Notes: generated from the sequence alone by a model not told the origin. Counted from the first letter of the stretch, positions 6,749-15,118 are shown. The stretch is DNA of 29,605 nucleotides from JBBRTJ01 sp038244535 (GCA_038244535.1 JBBRTJ010000042.1:1-29605); one strand, 5' to 3'. Numbers and translations are program-made.

Positions 6749-7683
6749 CCGAACCCATCCGACCCGGCGAACCGAGCGAGCCGATCGTCGGCGCGACGGA
6801 AGCCGACACTGAGACCGCTGGTGGTCATCTCGGTGACCTGATCGCCGCCTACGTCGACGGCCAGGTCACGCCCGAGGAACGTGCTCGCGTCGAGGCCCAC
6901 GCCTCATGGTGCGACGTGTGTCGGCTCCAGCTCGCCGCCGAGGGCCGGCTGTCGCAGCTCGTGCGGCTCCTGCCGATCGTGTCGCCGCCGTTCGGCTTCA
7001 TCGAGCGGGTCCAGCGACACGGGCCGGTCACCCGGCAGCGGGCGGCGCGCCGCGTGCGCTTCGGGATGGCCAACGTGGTGGGCACTGCGGCGGCGCTGGT
7101 GCTCGTCTTGGGCGTGGCCACCTCCAATCGGACGGCGGCCGTGTCGCCCCAGGTGCGCGAGTCGGTGGTCGCCCATGCCGATGCCGAGGCGGTCGTACAG
7201 ACCTCACCCGAGCGAGGCCTCGGCTCGCCGATGTCGTCGGTCGGCGTGTTCCACATGGGACCAGCCCCGCAACTGGCCGAGCGCGCTGCGGCCTACGGCC
7301 TTCCCTCGGTGTTCGGCAAGGACTTCGTCCTGGCCGCCTTTGGTGAGCGGCCATGGGCGGCGCAGGCCGTGTACAGCGACGGGGTCCACGACCTGTCGGT
7401 GTTCGTGCAGCAAGGCTCGCTGAACTGGGACGACCTACCTGAGCAGGCCGAACCAGTGCTGGTCGGCGGTCGTCCCGCGTGGCACCTGGTGGACGGCAGT
7501 CGTGACATCCTCATCGTCCCCCGAGGCGCGGTCGTCTACACGATCGTTGGCCCCGTGCCCGACGATCAGCTCCGCCTGGTCGGCTCTGCCGTGCCCGATC
7601 GCGCCGAGCCCGGTGACTCGCTCATCGATCGCCTGGCCGACGCTGGCCGGGGACTGCTCAGCGCCTTTGCCCTTCGGGGCTAG
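6745..7683 (+). CDS. rseA: Membrane anti-sigma factor (RseA-type zinc domain) with RseB-like extracytoplasmic domain
   Basis: The 312-residue protein has three parts. Residues 25-75 are a zinc anti-sigma domain with His28, His52, Cys56 and Cys59 (H-x23-H-x3-C-x2-C). Residues 107-127 are a single membrane helix rich in Val, Ala and Leu after a basic stretch. Residues 131-312 are an outer domain with AVYSDGVHDLSVFVQQG near 208-224 and a later TIVGPVPDDQL, resembling the C-terminal domain of MucB/RseB. The cytoplasmic domain should hold the upstream sigma factor; the outer domain would sense envelope signals without a separate RseB. It overlaps sigE by four bases. Its TAG stop lies inside the first copy of an 18-bp tandem repeat. 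The RseB match is by eye, so that part is less certain than the zinc domain. Confidence 0.85.
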   Translation: MTEPIRPGEPSEPIVGATEADTETAGGHLGDLIAAYVDGQVTPEERARVEAHASWCDVCRLQLAAEGRLSQLVRLLPIVSPPFGFIERVQRHGPVTRQRAARRVRFGMANVVGTAAALVLVLGVATSNRTAAVSPQVRESVVAHADAEAVVQTSPERGLGSPMSSVGVFHMGPAPQLAERAAAYGLPSVFGKDFVLAAFGERPWAAQAVYSDGVHDLSVFVQQGSLNWDDLPEQAEPVLVGGRPAWHLVDGSRDILIVPRGAVVYTIVGPVPDDQLRLVGSAVPDRAEPGDSLIDRLADAGRGLLSAFALRG

Positions 7684-7732
7684 CCCCCTGGCCGTTGCTA
7701 GCCCCCTGGCCGTCGCTAGCCCCCTGGCCGTC
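7679..7732. repeat. 18-bp tandem repeat, three copies
   Basis: The unit GCTAGCCCCCTGGCCGTC occurs three times in a row, with one T/C difference in the first copy. The TAG stop of the anti-sigma gene is in copy 1. Each copy contains an in-frame TAG because 18 is a multiple of three. Confidence 0.9.
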
Positions 7733-7915
7733 GCCGGCGGCCCTCAAGCCCCTCGGTGCAGCCGCGGTTCCACGCTCAGCGCCCTCATCTGCGCCGTCTC
7801 CTTCTCATCGCTGAGAAGCAGGCGCCGCAGATCGGTTTGACCGGTGGGTGGGAGGGCCGGTGGTCGGCGTCGGAGCAGAGCGCGGGGCCGAGCTGGCGCC
7901 TGCACCTGGACGCGA

Positions 7916-7945
7916 CACGAGCGGGCCCTGCAGGGCCCGCTCGTG
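7916..7945. terminator. 30-bp perfect palindrome, probable bidirectional terminator
   Basis: CACGAGCGGGCCCTG is followed at once by its exact reverse complement. It lies between the convergent anti-sigma and whiB genes, 27 bp past the whiB stop. There is no U-tract, as is common for high-GC actinobacterial hairpins. The rest of the gap 7733-7971 shows nothing recognisable. Confidence 0.55.
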
Positions 7946-7971
7946 GTCGGGAAGGACTGGTTCGGCGCAGC

Positions 7972-8229
7972 TCAGCGAGCGGGGACGGTCATCCGGCGAC
8001 GCTTGAGGATTCGACGCCGCTCACGCTCGGAGGTGCCACCCCACACGCCGTGGTCGATGCGGTTCTCGAGGGCGTACTCGAGGCACGGCTGAAGCTGGGG
8101 GCAGGTGGCGCAGATCTTGCGGGCCCGGTCGACGCCCACGCCATCGCTGGGGAAGAACACCGACGGCGAGTAGTCGCGGCAGTTCCCCTTGGCCATCCAT
8201 GCAGTCTCGGTCGTGGTGTCGTCCATCAT
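7972..8229 (-). CDS. WhiB-family iron-sulfur transcriptional regulator (second copy)
   Basis: This 85-residue protein has Cys17, Cys40, Cys43 and Cys49 (C-x22-C-x2-C-x5-C) for a 4Fe-4S cluster. GVWGG at 61-65 is followed by a basic C-terminus (RERRRILKRRR). The frame is open further upstream, but the first of two adjacent ATGs, at 8229, is chosen: AGGAGAG lies about 8 bases before it and the upstream part has no WhiB sequence. It is transcribed away from htrA across a 149-bp gap that holds SigE-like boxes for both directions, so it may belong to the same envelope-stress circuit. It differs clearly from the whiB at 4854, apart from sharing the motif set. Confidence 0.92.
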   Translation of the reverse strand: MMDDTTTETAWMAKGNCRDYSPSVFFPSDGVGVDRARKICATCPQLQPCLEYALENRIDHGVWGGTSERERRRILKRRRMTVPAR

Positions 8230-8262
8230 TGTCCGTTCTCTCCTGTTCGATCCAGGTTGTTC

Positions 8263-8288
8263 CACGCTGCGCGCCCGCAGTTGGTTCC
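8263..8288 (-). promoter_or_regulatory. Possible SigE-type promoter for the second whiB
   Basis: On the minus strand GGAAC (8288-8284), 17 bases and CGTG (8266-8263) match the htrA and sigE promoters except for the last base. The predicted leader of about 27 bases would include the AGGAGAG ribosome site. It is weaker than the two exact matches. Confidence 0.35.
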
Positions 8289-8321
8289 CGTTGAAGCACA
8301 CGAGTTCGGTGGGCGACTCTG

Positions 8322-8347
8322 GGAACCGGGCGGCGGTGTGCACCGTT
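8322..8347 (+). promoter_or_regulatory. SigE-type ECF promoter of htrA
   Basis: GGAAC (8322-8326), 17 bases and CGTT (8344-8347) equal the arrangement upstream of sigE. The start of transcription would fall near 8353-8356, which excludes the open-frame ATG at 8346 and supports ATG 8379. Confidence 0.65.
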
Positions 8348-8378
8348 GGTTCACCAGACAAGACCGGAAACGGAGCAC

Positions 8379-9824
8379 ATGATGATGCCAGACCACGAGT
8401 CGTTTGACGGGGATCAGGCGCAGGTGACCGAAGCGGCACTTGAGCCTACGAACCCCGCTCCCGAGCCCGATGTGACGTCCGTCATGTCCGAGGCCGAGCC
8501 GGCCGGCAGCCCATGGGCAGCTTCGTCCTCGGGGCCCTCGTGGTGGGAGGCACCGCCCACGACGACGACCGCCGCGATGAGCGGAGCCCCGGTCACGGGT
8601 CAGCTGCCACCCCCGGCGATGGTCGAGCCCGTCAGCGGCGCCGAGTCGCCCTACGTCATCGACGCCGCACTCGCGCCTGCCACCGGAGACGGGGCTGGCA
8701 ACGCTGGTGGTCAGCGCAGTGGCCTGAAGGCTGGCCTCATCGGAGGGCTCGTCGGCGCCGTGGTGGCGGCCGTCGTGTCGTTCGGGGTCGTCACGATCAA
8801 GGACGACAACGCGAGCACGACGCAGAGCGCAGCGGTGCCGACCACCGTGGCAGGGTCGGGCGCTGCTGCCACGACGCTCGACATCCGGGCGCTGCTGGCC
8901 AAGGTCCAGCCGTCGGTGGTGGCCATCCTCACCGGCCAGGGTGGGCGCAGCGGGACCGGCGTGTACACCGGGGCGGGCTCGGGCGTCATCATCGACGCTG
9001 ACGGCCTCGTGCTCACGAACGCCCACGTCGTCAGTGGGGCCGACGTGATCACCGTGAAGATGTTCGATGGCAAGGAGCACAAGGCGACCCTGATCGGCTC
9101 GTCGTCGGCCGACGACGTCGCCCTGGTCAAGATGGACGGCGTGTCGGGTCTGTCGCCCGCCACGCTCGGCGACAGCACCAAGCTGCAGGTCGGTGACCCG
9201 GTCATCGCCATCGGCAACGCGCTGAACCTCGAGGGCACCCCGACGGTGACCCAGGGCATCGTGTCGGCCAAGGACCGCAGCATCAGCGCCCAGGACGTCA
9301 GCCTGAGCAACCTGATCCAGACCGACGCCGCCATCAACCCCGGCAACTCTGGAGGCCCGCTGCTCAACTCGGCCGGTGAGGTCGTGGGCATCAACACCGC
9401 CCGCATCCCCAACAGCCAGAACCTGGGCTTCGCGCTCGACATCAACCACGTCAAAGACGTCATCGCCAGCATCAAGGCGGGCGGCAGCGGCGCGACGCCC
9501 CTGGCCGGCGGCGCCTTCCTCGGCGTCGAGGCGATCAGCGTGTCCGACCTCACCCAGGCTCAGCTCGACCAGTACGGCGTCAAGGTCACGGCCGGCGCGG
9601 TGGTCACCACCATCAGCCCGGGGACCGCAGCGGAGGCAGCAGGGCTGAAGCCCGGTGACGTGATCACCGAGCTCGGCGGCAAGCCGGTGCGCACCGTGGC
9701 CGAGCTGCGCAGCACGATCGCCACCTTCAAGCCCGGCGACAAGGTGACGGTGAAGGTCGTGCGAGACGGTGAGACCACCTCGGTGGAGGCCACGCTCGGC
9801 ACCCGCCCGGCCACGGCGGGCTGA
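8379..9824 (+). CDS. htrA: HtrA/DegP-type membrane-anchored serine protease with PDZ domain
   Basis: The 481-residue protein begins with about 115 disordered Pro/Ala/Glu-rich cytoplasmic residues, then one membrane helix (about 117-140). A trypsin-like domain follows with the full triad: His216 in LTNAHVV, Asp246 in DDVALV and Ser324 in NPGNSGGPL. The C-terminal PDZ domain (about 380-475) contains ISPGTAAEAAGLKPGDVI. HtrA proteases degrade or refold damaged envelope proteins. Three ATGs in a row open the gene; 8379 is used, with ACGGAG just upstream and the SigE-type promoter 32 bases earlier. In mycobacteria htrA lies directly after sigE-rseA; here a divergent whiB is inserted, but promoter identity keeps it in the circuit. 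It contrasts with the dead homologue at 27132-28331. Confidence 0.93.
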   Translation: MMMPDHESFDGDQAQVTEAALEPTNPAPEPDVTSVMSEAEPAGSPWAASSSGPSWWEAPPTTTTAAMSGAPVTGQLPPPAMVEPVSGAESPYVIDAALAPATGDGAGNAGGQRSGLKAGLIGGLVGAVVAAVVSFGVVTIKDDNASTTQSAAVPTTVAGSGAAATTLDIRALLAKVQPSVVAILTGQGGRSGTGVYTGAGSGVIIDADGLVLTNAHVVSGADVITVKMFDGKEHKATLIGSSSADDVALVKMDGVSGLSPATLGDSTKLQVGDPVIAIGNALNLEGTPTVTQGIVSAKDRSISAQDVSLSNLIQTDAAINPGNSGGPLLNSAGEVVGINTARIPNSQNLGFALDINHVKDVIASIKAGGSGATPLAGGAFLGVEAISVSDLTQAQLDQYGVKVTAGAVVTTISPGTAAEAAGLKPGDVITELGGKPVRTVAELRSTIATFKPGDKVTVKVVRDGETTSVEATLGTRPATAG

Positions 9825-9863
9825 CCACTACGGTCCCGGTCACCACCGAGTCGAGGGGGAGCG

Positions 9864-11099
9864 ATGGGGGCACTGGAGGTCGAGGCCGAGGCCGCCGAGG
9901 TCGGGATCGATCCCGAGCGGCTCGGGCGCATCAGGGACCGGATGCGCCCCTACGTCGACGACGGCCTGCTCCCGGGCTGGCTCTACGTCGTGGCCCGTGC
10001 CGGCAAGGTGGTGGCCGTCGAGACCTACGGGCACCGCGACGTCGAAGCCGGTCTCCCCGTCGAGGTCGACACGCTCTTTCGGCTCTACTCGATGACCAAG
10101 CCGATCACCTCGGTGGCGGCGCTGATGCTGTGGGAGCAGGGTGCCTTTGAGCTGAAGGACCCCGTCGCTCGCTTCCTGCCCGACCTGGCCGGCGTGCGGG
10201 TGTGGCGGGGCGGGTCGGCCCTCAACCCGGTCACCGAGCCGGTGACCGAGCCGCTCACCGTGTGGAACCTGCTGACCCACACCGCGGGGTTCACCTATGG
10301 GTTCCACCACGCCCACCCCGTCGATGCGATGTACCGGGCCGCGGGGTTCGAGTGGGGCGTGCCGCCCGGCATCGACTCGGCCGAGGCCGTGGCCCGCTGG
10401 GCCCAGCTGCCCCTCGTGTTCCAGCCCGGCACCGAGTGGAACTACGGCGTCTCCACCGATGTGCTCGGTCGTCTCGTCGAGGTGGTGTCGGGTCAACCCC
10501 TTGACCGGTTCTTCGCCGAGCGGATCTTCCGGCCCCTCGGCATGACCGACACCGGGTTCTGCGCACCGGTCGACCAGCAGCACCGGCTGGCGGCGCTCTA
10601 CGCCCCGACGCCCGGCACCCGGGTTGCCCGCCGGCTCGACGCCATGGGCGACCACGCCAAGACCGAGCCGACGTTCCTGTCCGGTGGGGGCGGTCTGGTC
10701 GGCACCGCGCACGACTACCACCGCTTCGCCACGATGCTCCTGCGTCGCGGCCTGCTTGACGGATGCCGGGTTCTCGGCCCCCGCAGCGTGGCCTTCATGG
10801 CCAGCAACCACCTGCCGGGCGGCGCCGACTTGACGGCCTTCGGCCGGCCGTTGTTCGCCGAGACCGCCTTCGACGGGGTCGGGTTCGGGCTCGGCGTCTC
10901 GGTCACCATCGACCCGATCAAAGCCAAGGTGCCCGGCTCGGTGGGTGACTTCTCATGGGGAGGAGCAGCCAGCACCACGTTCTGGGTCGACCCGACCGAG
11001 GACCTCACGTGCCTGTTCCTGACCCAGCTCCTGCCGTCCAGCACCCACCCCTTGCGGAGCCAGTTGAAGGCGCTCGTCCACCAGGCCCTCGTGGCCTGA
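9864..11099 (+). CDS. Beta-lactamase-fold serine hydrolase (EstB-like esterase family)
   Basis: The 411-residue protein belongs to the class C beta-lactamase/penicillin-binding fold. The nucleophile motif is S76-M-T-K79 (YSMTKPITS), the catalytic Tyr is probably Tyr194 in EWNYGVSTDVLG, and the third segment is WGGAASTTFWVDP near the C-terminus. The spacing resembles EstB-type esterases more than true beta-lactamases. No signal peptide or lipobox is visible, so it is probably cytosolic and acts on esters or amides of unknown identity. ATG 9864 has GGGGGAG five bases upstream. A TACGGT -10 candidate is at about 9828-9833. It is followed by a small unknown gene and shows no functional tie to its neighbours. 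Confidence 0.85.
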   Translation: MGALEVEAEAAEVGIDPERLGRIRDRMRPYVDDGLLPGWLYVVARAGKVVAVETYGHRDVEAGLPVEVDTLFRLYSMTKPITSVAALMLWEQGAFELKDPVARFLPDLAGVRVWRGGSALNPVTEPVTEPLTVWNLLTHTAGFTYGFHHAHPVDAMYRAAGFEWGVPPGIDSAEAVARWAQLPLVFQPGTEWNYGVSTDVLGRLVEVVSGQPLDRFFAERIFRPLGMTDTGFCAPVDQQHRLAALYAPTPGTRVARRLDAMGDHAKTEPTFLSGGGGLVGTAHDYHRFATMLLRRGLLDGCRVLGPRSVAFMASNHLPGGADLTAFGRPLFAETAFDGVGFGLGVSVTIDPIKAKVPGSVGDFSWGGAASTTFWVDPTEDLTCLFLTQLLPSSTHPLRSQLKALVHQALVA

Positions 11100-11181
11100 C
11101 CTCAGAGGGGCCGGTAGGCTTCGCTGATCTGCCGCGGCCGCCCGGTCGGCTGGCGACCGCCGTCTCGCAGGAGCAGCACCG

Positions 11182-11457
11182 ATGTCGAACCTTCCGCCCC
11201 TCCCCGAGGCCGTCGCTCCCGCGGCGCACGCCCGCGTCGTGTACCTCGGACCGGTTTCGCCGCACTGGGAGGTCGAGAACGACTTCGGAGATCGCCACGT
11301 CGTCGAGGAGTTCCGCGCCCGCGTGCTGGCCCGGCTCGTGCTGCTGCCCCGCGACGACCCCCAGTTCCGCCGCAACCGCGAGCGCGTGGTCCGCGATGCC
11401 GAGCGAGAGAACATCCTGCTCGAGTGGGATCTCGGCCTGCCCGACGACGAGGGCTGA
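11182..11457 (+). CDS. Small protein of unknown function
   Basis: The 91-residue product is not recognised. It is acidic at the C-terminus and opens with a Pro/Ala-rich segment. Its centre carries a conserved-looking core: VVYLGPVSPHWEVENDFGD, then a helical stretch rich in Arg and Leu (EEFRARVLARLVLLPRDDPQ). No Cys, signal peptide or membrane segment is present. AGGAG lies about 8 bases before the ATG and a TAGGCT -10 candidate is at 11115-11120, so expression is likely. It precedes ppk by 66 bp, but ppk has its own promoter. Codon use matches its neighbours. Confidence 0.7.
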   Translation: MSNLPPLPEAVAPAAHARVVYLGPVSPHWEVENDFGDRHVVEEFRARVLARLVLLPRDDPQFRRNRERVVRDAERENILLEWDLGLPDDEG

Positions 11458-11511
11458 ACGCAGGGGCGGTTGGCTCCCTGCTGGGGCCGCGTGCCCGCCA
11501 GTGCCCTTCAC

Positions 11512-11523
11512 TAGGGTGCGCTC
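11512..11523 (+). promoter_or_regulatory. Leaderless promoter of ppk
   Basis: TAGGGT (11512-11517) and six bases precede ATG 11524. The string TAGGGTGCG is the same as at tatA. Confidence 0.55.
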
Positions 11524-13611
11524 ATGTCTGTCGACGCCATGGCTGATCAGAGGCTCGACGACCGCATCTTGAACCGTGAGCTGTCCTGGCTCGACTTCAA
11601 CGCCCGCGTGCTGGCGTTGGCCGACGACCCCAACGTGCCGCTGCTCGAGCGAATGAAGTTCTGCGCGATCTTCTCGACCAACCTCGACGAGTTCTTCCAG
11701 GTGCGCGTGGCGGCGTTGCGCGACCAGGTGGCGGCCCGGATCAGCCGCCCGAGCCCCGATGGCCGCACGCCGGCCCAGCAGCTGCTCGAGATCAGCGACC
11801 GCGTGGCGATCCTGGAAGGTGAGCAGGAGCGGATCTTCCTCGAGCACCTCGTGCCCTCGCTGGCCGCTGCCGGCGTCGAGCTGGTGTCGTGGGACGACCT
11901 GGACGAAGACGACCGCAAGCGCCTCGTCGAAGTGTTCGAGGAGCGGGTCTTCCCGGTGCTCACGCCGCTCGCCGTCGATCCCGGCCACCCCTTCCCCTAC
12001 ATCTCCAACCTGTCGCTCAACCTCGCCGTGGTCGTCGTCGACCCCGACACCGGTGCTCGCCGCTTCGCTCGGGTCAAGGTGCCCTCGCTGCTGCCTCGGT
12101 TCCTGGCCCTCCCCGATGGGGGTCGCTACGTGCCACTCGAGCAGGTCATCGCCAGCCAGCTCCTCTCGCTGTTCTCCGGCATGGAGATCCTCGAGCACGT
12201 GGTGTTCCGGGTCACTCGCAACGCCGATCTCACGCTCGAGGAAGAAGAAGCCGACGACCTTCTTGCCGCAGTCGAGATGGAGCTGCGGCGCCGGCGATTC
12301 GGGCGGGCGGTGCGGCTCGACATCGCGGCTGACACGAGCGACGAGATCCTCGACCTGTTGCAGCGCGAGCTCGATCTCGACGATGCCGATGTGTTCAAGC
12401 ACCGAGGCCCCATCGACCTGTCGGGCCTCTGGGCGGTGTACGGGGTGAACCGTCCCGACCTGAAAGACGACGTCTGGGCGCCGGTCACACCCGCCGCCAT
12501 CGCCGAGGCCGCCGACGACGACCGCAGCATCTTTTCGGTCATGCGGGCACGCAACGTGTTGGTGCACCACCCGTACGAGTCGTTCGCGGCCTCCGTCGAA
12601 GAGTTCATCCGCCAGGCATCCGAGGACCCCAAGGTGCTCACCATCAAGGTGACGCTGTACCGGACCTCGGCCGACAGCCCCCTGGTGCGGTCGTTGATCC
12701 GGGCGGCCGAGCGAGGCATCCAGGTGGCTGCCCTCGTCGAGCTGAAGGCGCGCTTCGACGAGCAGGCCAACATCACCTGGGCCAAGCAGCTCGAGCGGGC
12801 GGGCGTGCACGTGGTGTATGGCCTCGTGGGGTTGAAGACGCACAGCAAGTGCGTGCTGGTCGTGCGCGAGGAGGAAGACGGCATCCGCCGCTACGTCCAC
12901 ATCGGGACCGGCAACTACAACTCCTCGACGGCGCGGCTGTACGAGGACGTTGGCATGCTCACCTGCGACGGTGAGATCGGCGCCGACCTCACCCAGCTGT
13001 TCAACCACCTCACGGGCTACAGCCGGGAGGTGCGCTACCGGCGCCTCGTCGTGGCCCCGCGCTGGCTGCGCCCCAAGCTCCACGATCTGATCGCGGGCGA
13101 GGTCGCGCAGGGTGCTCGGGGCCGGATCACCATGAAGATGAACTCGCTGGTCGACCCCGACATCATCGAGGCGCTCTATGGCGCCAGCCGGGCCGGGGTG
13201 CAGATCGACCTCATCGTGCGAGGCATCTGCTGCCTCCGGCCGGGGGTGCCGGGGCTCAGCGACCACATCCGGGTGCGCTCGATCGTGGGTCGCTTCCTCG
13301 AGCACTCGCGCGTCTTCCACTTCGCGAACGGGGGAGGGCCGGGCAAGCCGGCGTTCCTGATCGGCTCCGCGGATCTCATGCCCCGCAACCTCGATCGCCG
13401 CGTCGAGGTGCTGGTCACCATCGAGGATCCGGCGCTGCAGCGGCGGCTTCGTGAGCTGCTCGACGTAGCCCTGGCCGATGACGCGCTGGCCTGGCGCCTC
13501 CTCCCCGATGCCACCTGGGAGCGGGTGCCGCAGGGTCAGCGCCTCGACGCCCAACGCCGGCTGCACGAGCTGGCGGCGGCTCGGGCCAGGCGGGTGAGCG
13601 TCGATGGCTGA
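11524..13611 (+). CDS. ppk: Polyphosphate kinase 1
   Basis: The 695-residue enzyme transfers the terminal phosphate of ATP to polyphosphate, reversibly. The N-terminal domain opens with LNRELSWLDFNARVLALA and contains FSTNLDEFFQVRV, both hallmark PPK1 segments. His440 in LKTHSKC corresponds to the autophosphorylated His435 of the Escherichia coli enzyme, and His599 in RVFHFANGG to His592. The length is normal for the family. ATG 11524 is supported by TAGGGT six bases upstream; ATG 11539 is an alternative. The stop overlaps the CYTH-CHAD gene by eight bases, and a Nudix gene follows, making a polyphosphate operon beside the pst genes. Confidence 0.95.
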   Translation: MSVDAMADQRLDDRILNRELSWLDFNARVLALADDPNVPLLERMKFCAIFSTNLDEFFQVRVAALRDQVAARISRPSPDGRTPAQQLLEISDRVAILEGEQERIFLEHLVPSLAAAGVELVSWDDLDEDDRKRLVEVFEERVFPVLTPLAVDPGHPFPYISNLSLNLAVVVVDPDTGARRFARVKVPSLLPRFLALPDGGRYVPLEQVIASQLLSLFSGMEILEHVVFRVTRNADLTLEEEEADDLLAAVEMELRRRRFGRAVRLDIAADTSDEILDLLQRELDLDDADVFKHRGPIDLSGLWAVYGVNRPDLKDDVWAPVTPAAIAEAADDDRSIFSVMRARNVLVHHPYESFAASVEEFIRQASEDPKVLTIKVTLYRTSADSPLVRSLIRAAERGIQVAALVELKARFDEQANITWAKQLERAGVHVVYGLVGLKTHSKCVLVVREEEDGIRRYVHIGTGNYNSSTARLYEDVGMLTCDGEIGADLTQLFNHLTGYSREVRYRRLVVAPRWLRPKLHDLIAGEVAQGARGRITMKMNSLVDPDIIEALYGASRAGVQIDLIVRGICCLRPGVPGLSDHIRVRSIVGRFLEHSRVFHFANGGGPGKPAFLIGSADLMPRNLDRRVEVLVTIEDPALQRRLRELLDVALADDALAWRLLPDATWERVPQGQRLDAQRRLHELAAARARRVSVDG

Positions 13612-15118
13612 TCGCTCGATCGAACGCGAGGTGAAGCTGGCCGCCTGGCCCGGCTTCCGCCTTCCCGACCTCGCCGGTGTCGCCGGCTTCGCCGAGGTCC
13701 AACCGGCGATCGAGCGACAGCTCGACGCCGTCTACTACGACGCCGCCGACCTCCGCCTCATCCGGGCCGGGGCGACGGTGCGCCACCGCAGTGGCGACGG
13801 CGACCCGACCTGGACCGTCAAGGTGCCGGGCAAGGTTGCCGCCGGCATGCTGGCGCGCACCGAGGTGAACGAGCCGGGGCCGGCCGACGCGCTGCCCGAG
13901 TCCGTTCTTGCGCTCGTGCGGGGCATGGTCCGCCGCGCCCCCCTCGTCCCCGTTGCCCACCTGCACACGGTGCGCACGGCCGTGGTGCTGCGCGATGGCG
14001 GCGGACGCGCCCTCGCCGAGGTGTCCGACGACGAGGTGTCGGTGCTCGAGGACGGTCGGGTGGCGGCGCGGTTCCGCGAGGTCGAGGTCGAGCTGGCCCC
14101 GGGTGCCCCCGAGCTCCTGCTCGGCCCCCTGCTCGAACGCCTGCGCATGGCGGGGGCCGGCGATGCCGATCCGACGCCCAAGCTCGTGCGCGCCCTCGGG
14201 CCCCGGGCGCTCGCGCCTCCCGATCCGCCCGTGCTCGGCCATGGTGCGCTGGCCACGGTCGCTGACGTGGTCCAGGCGGCGATGGCCGGCTCCGTGCAGC
14301 GGCTCCTGATGCACGACCCGCTCGTGCGCCTCGACGCCGGGCCGGTCGGGGTGCACCAGGCCCGGGTCTCGACCCGGCGGCTTCGCAGCGATCTGCGCAC
14401 CTTCCGCGAGCTGCTGGCCCCGGGCTTCGGTGAAGGGCTGCGGGCCAGCCTGGCCGGCCTCGCCGGCGACCTCGGCACCGTTCGCGACGCCGACGTCTTG
14501 CTCATCCGCCTCGATCGCCAGGCCGCCGCGCTCGACCGCGCCGATGCGGTGGCGGCCCGGCGGCTCCTCACCCGGCTCCGCCGTCAGCGCCAGATCGCCC
14601 TGCGCCACGTGCTCGAGGTGCTGGATGGTGAGCCCTACCTCGACCTCCTCGACCAGCTCGTCGAGGCGGCCAACCATCCGGCCGTCCTGCGTCAGGCCGC
14701 GACCCTGCCCGCGAGCGACGCACTGGCCAAGGTGGCGTCGGGTCCCTGGCGCAAGCTGTGCAAGCGGGCCGACGAGCTCGGCGATGGCGCCACCGATGCG
14801 CAGCTCCACGAGTTGCGCATCACCGTGAAGCGGGTGCGCTACGCCGCCGATGCCGCCGCGCTCGCCATCGCCGAAGCGGCGCCGCATGCCGCCGCCCTCT
14901 CCGAGCTGCAGGGGGTGCTGGGCGAGCAGCACGACGCCGTCGTGGCCGAGCAGTGGTTGCGTGCGGCGGTCACCGCCGGCACCAGCCGGAACCAGGCGCT
15001 GGCGGCAGGCCTCCTCGTGGCCGAGCAACGTCGCGAGGCTGCCGAGCATCGCCAGCAGTGGCAGGAGGCATGGGCGGAGGCGTCGAAGAAGAAGGTGAGG
15101 GCGTGGCTCGAACGGTGA
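13604..15118 (+). CDS. CYTH-CHAD protein (polyphosphate-binding, triphosphatase-like)
   Basis: The 504-residue protein joins two domains. The N-terminal CYTH domain (residues 1 to about 200) starts with the ExExK signature at Glu7, Glu9 and Lys11, used to bind triphosphate and metal. The C-terminal CHAD domain (about 215-504) is a helical bundle rich in His and Arg, with VHQARVSTRRLRSDLRTFREL and a second copy-like ELRITVKRVRYAADA. CHAD domains bind polyphosphate, and CYTH enzymes cleave inorganic triphosphate. The gene overlaps ppk by eight bases and is followed at once by a Nudix gene, so a role in polyphosphate binding or turnover is well supported by context. The precise reaction is inferred. 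Confidence 0.88.
   Translation: MADRSIEREVKLAAWPGFRLPDLAGVAGFAEVQPAIERQLDAVYYDAADLRLIRAGATVRHRSGDGDPTWTVKVPGKVAAGMLARTEVNEPGPADALPESVLALVRGMVRRAPLVPVAHLHTVRTAVVLRDGGGRALAEVSDDEVSVLEDGRVAARFREVEVELAPGAPELLLGPLLERLRMAGAGDADPTPKLVRALGPRALAPPDPPVLGHGALATVADVVQAAMAGSVQRLLMHDPLVRLDAGPVGVHQARVSTRRLRSDLRTFRELLAPGFGEGLRASLAGLAGDLGTVRDADVLLIRLDRQAAALDRADAVAARRLLTRLRRQRQIALRHVLEVLDGEPYLDLLDQLVEAANHPAVLRQAATLPASDALAKVASGPWRKLCKRADELGDGATDAQLHELRITVKRVRYAADAAALAIAEAAPHAAALSELQGVLGEQHDAVVAEQWLRAAVTAGTSRNQALAAGLLVAEQRREAAEHRQQWQEAWAEASKKKVRAWLER

Noticed and set aside
8230..8439. N-terminal extension of the second WhiB
   Set aside because: The extra residues cover the divergent promoter region and show no WhiB sequence; two ATGs with a good ribosome site lie at 8229.
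8226..9449. 407-codon minus-strand frame opposite htrA
   Set aside because: Antisense to an intact HtrA triad and PDZ domain; its 3' part also overlaps the divergent promoter region.
11005..13566. Long minus-strand open frame (853 codons) opposite ppk
   Set aside because: It is antisense to a certain PPK1 gene, is rich in His, Arg and Glu as expected from mirrored high-GC codons, and has no recognisable domain.
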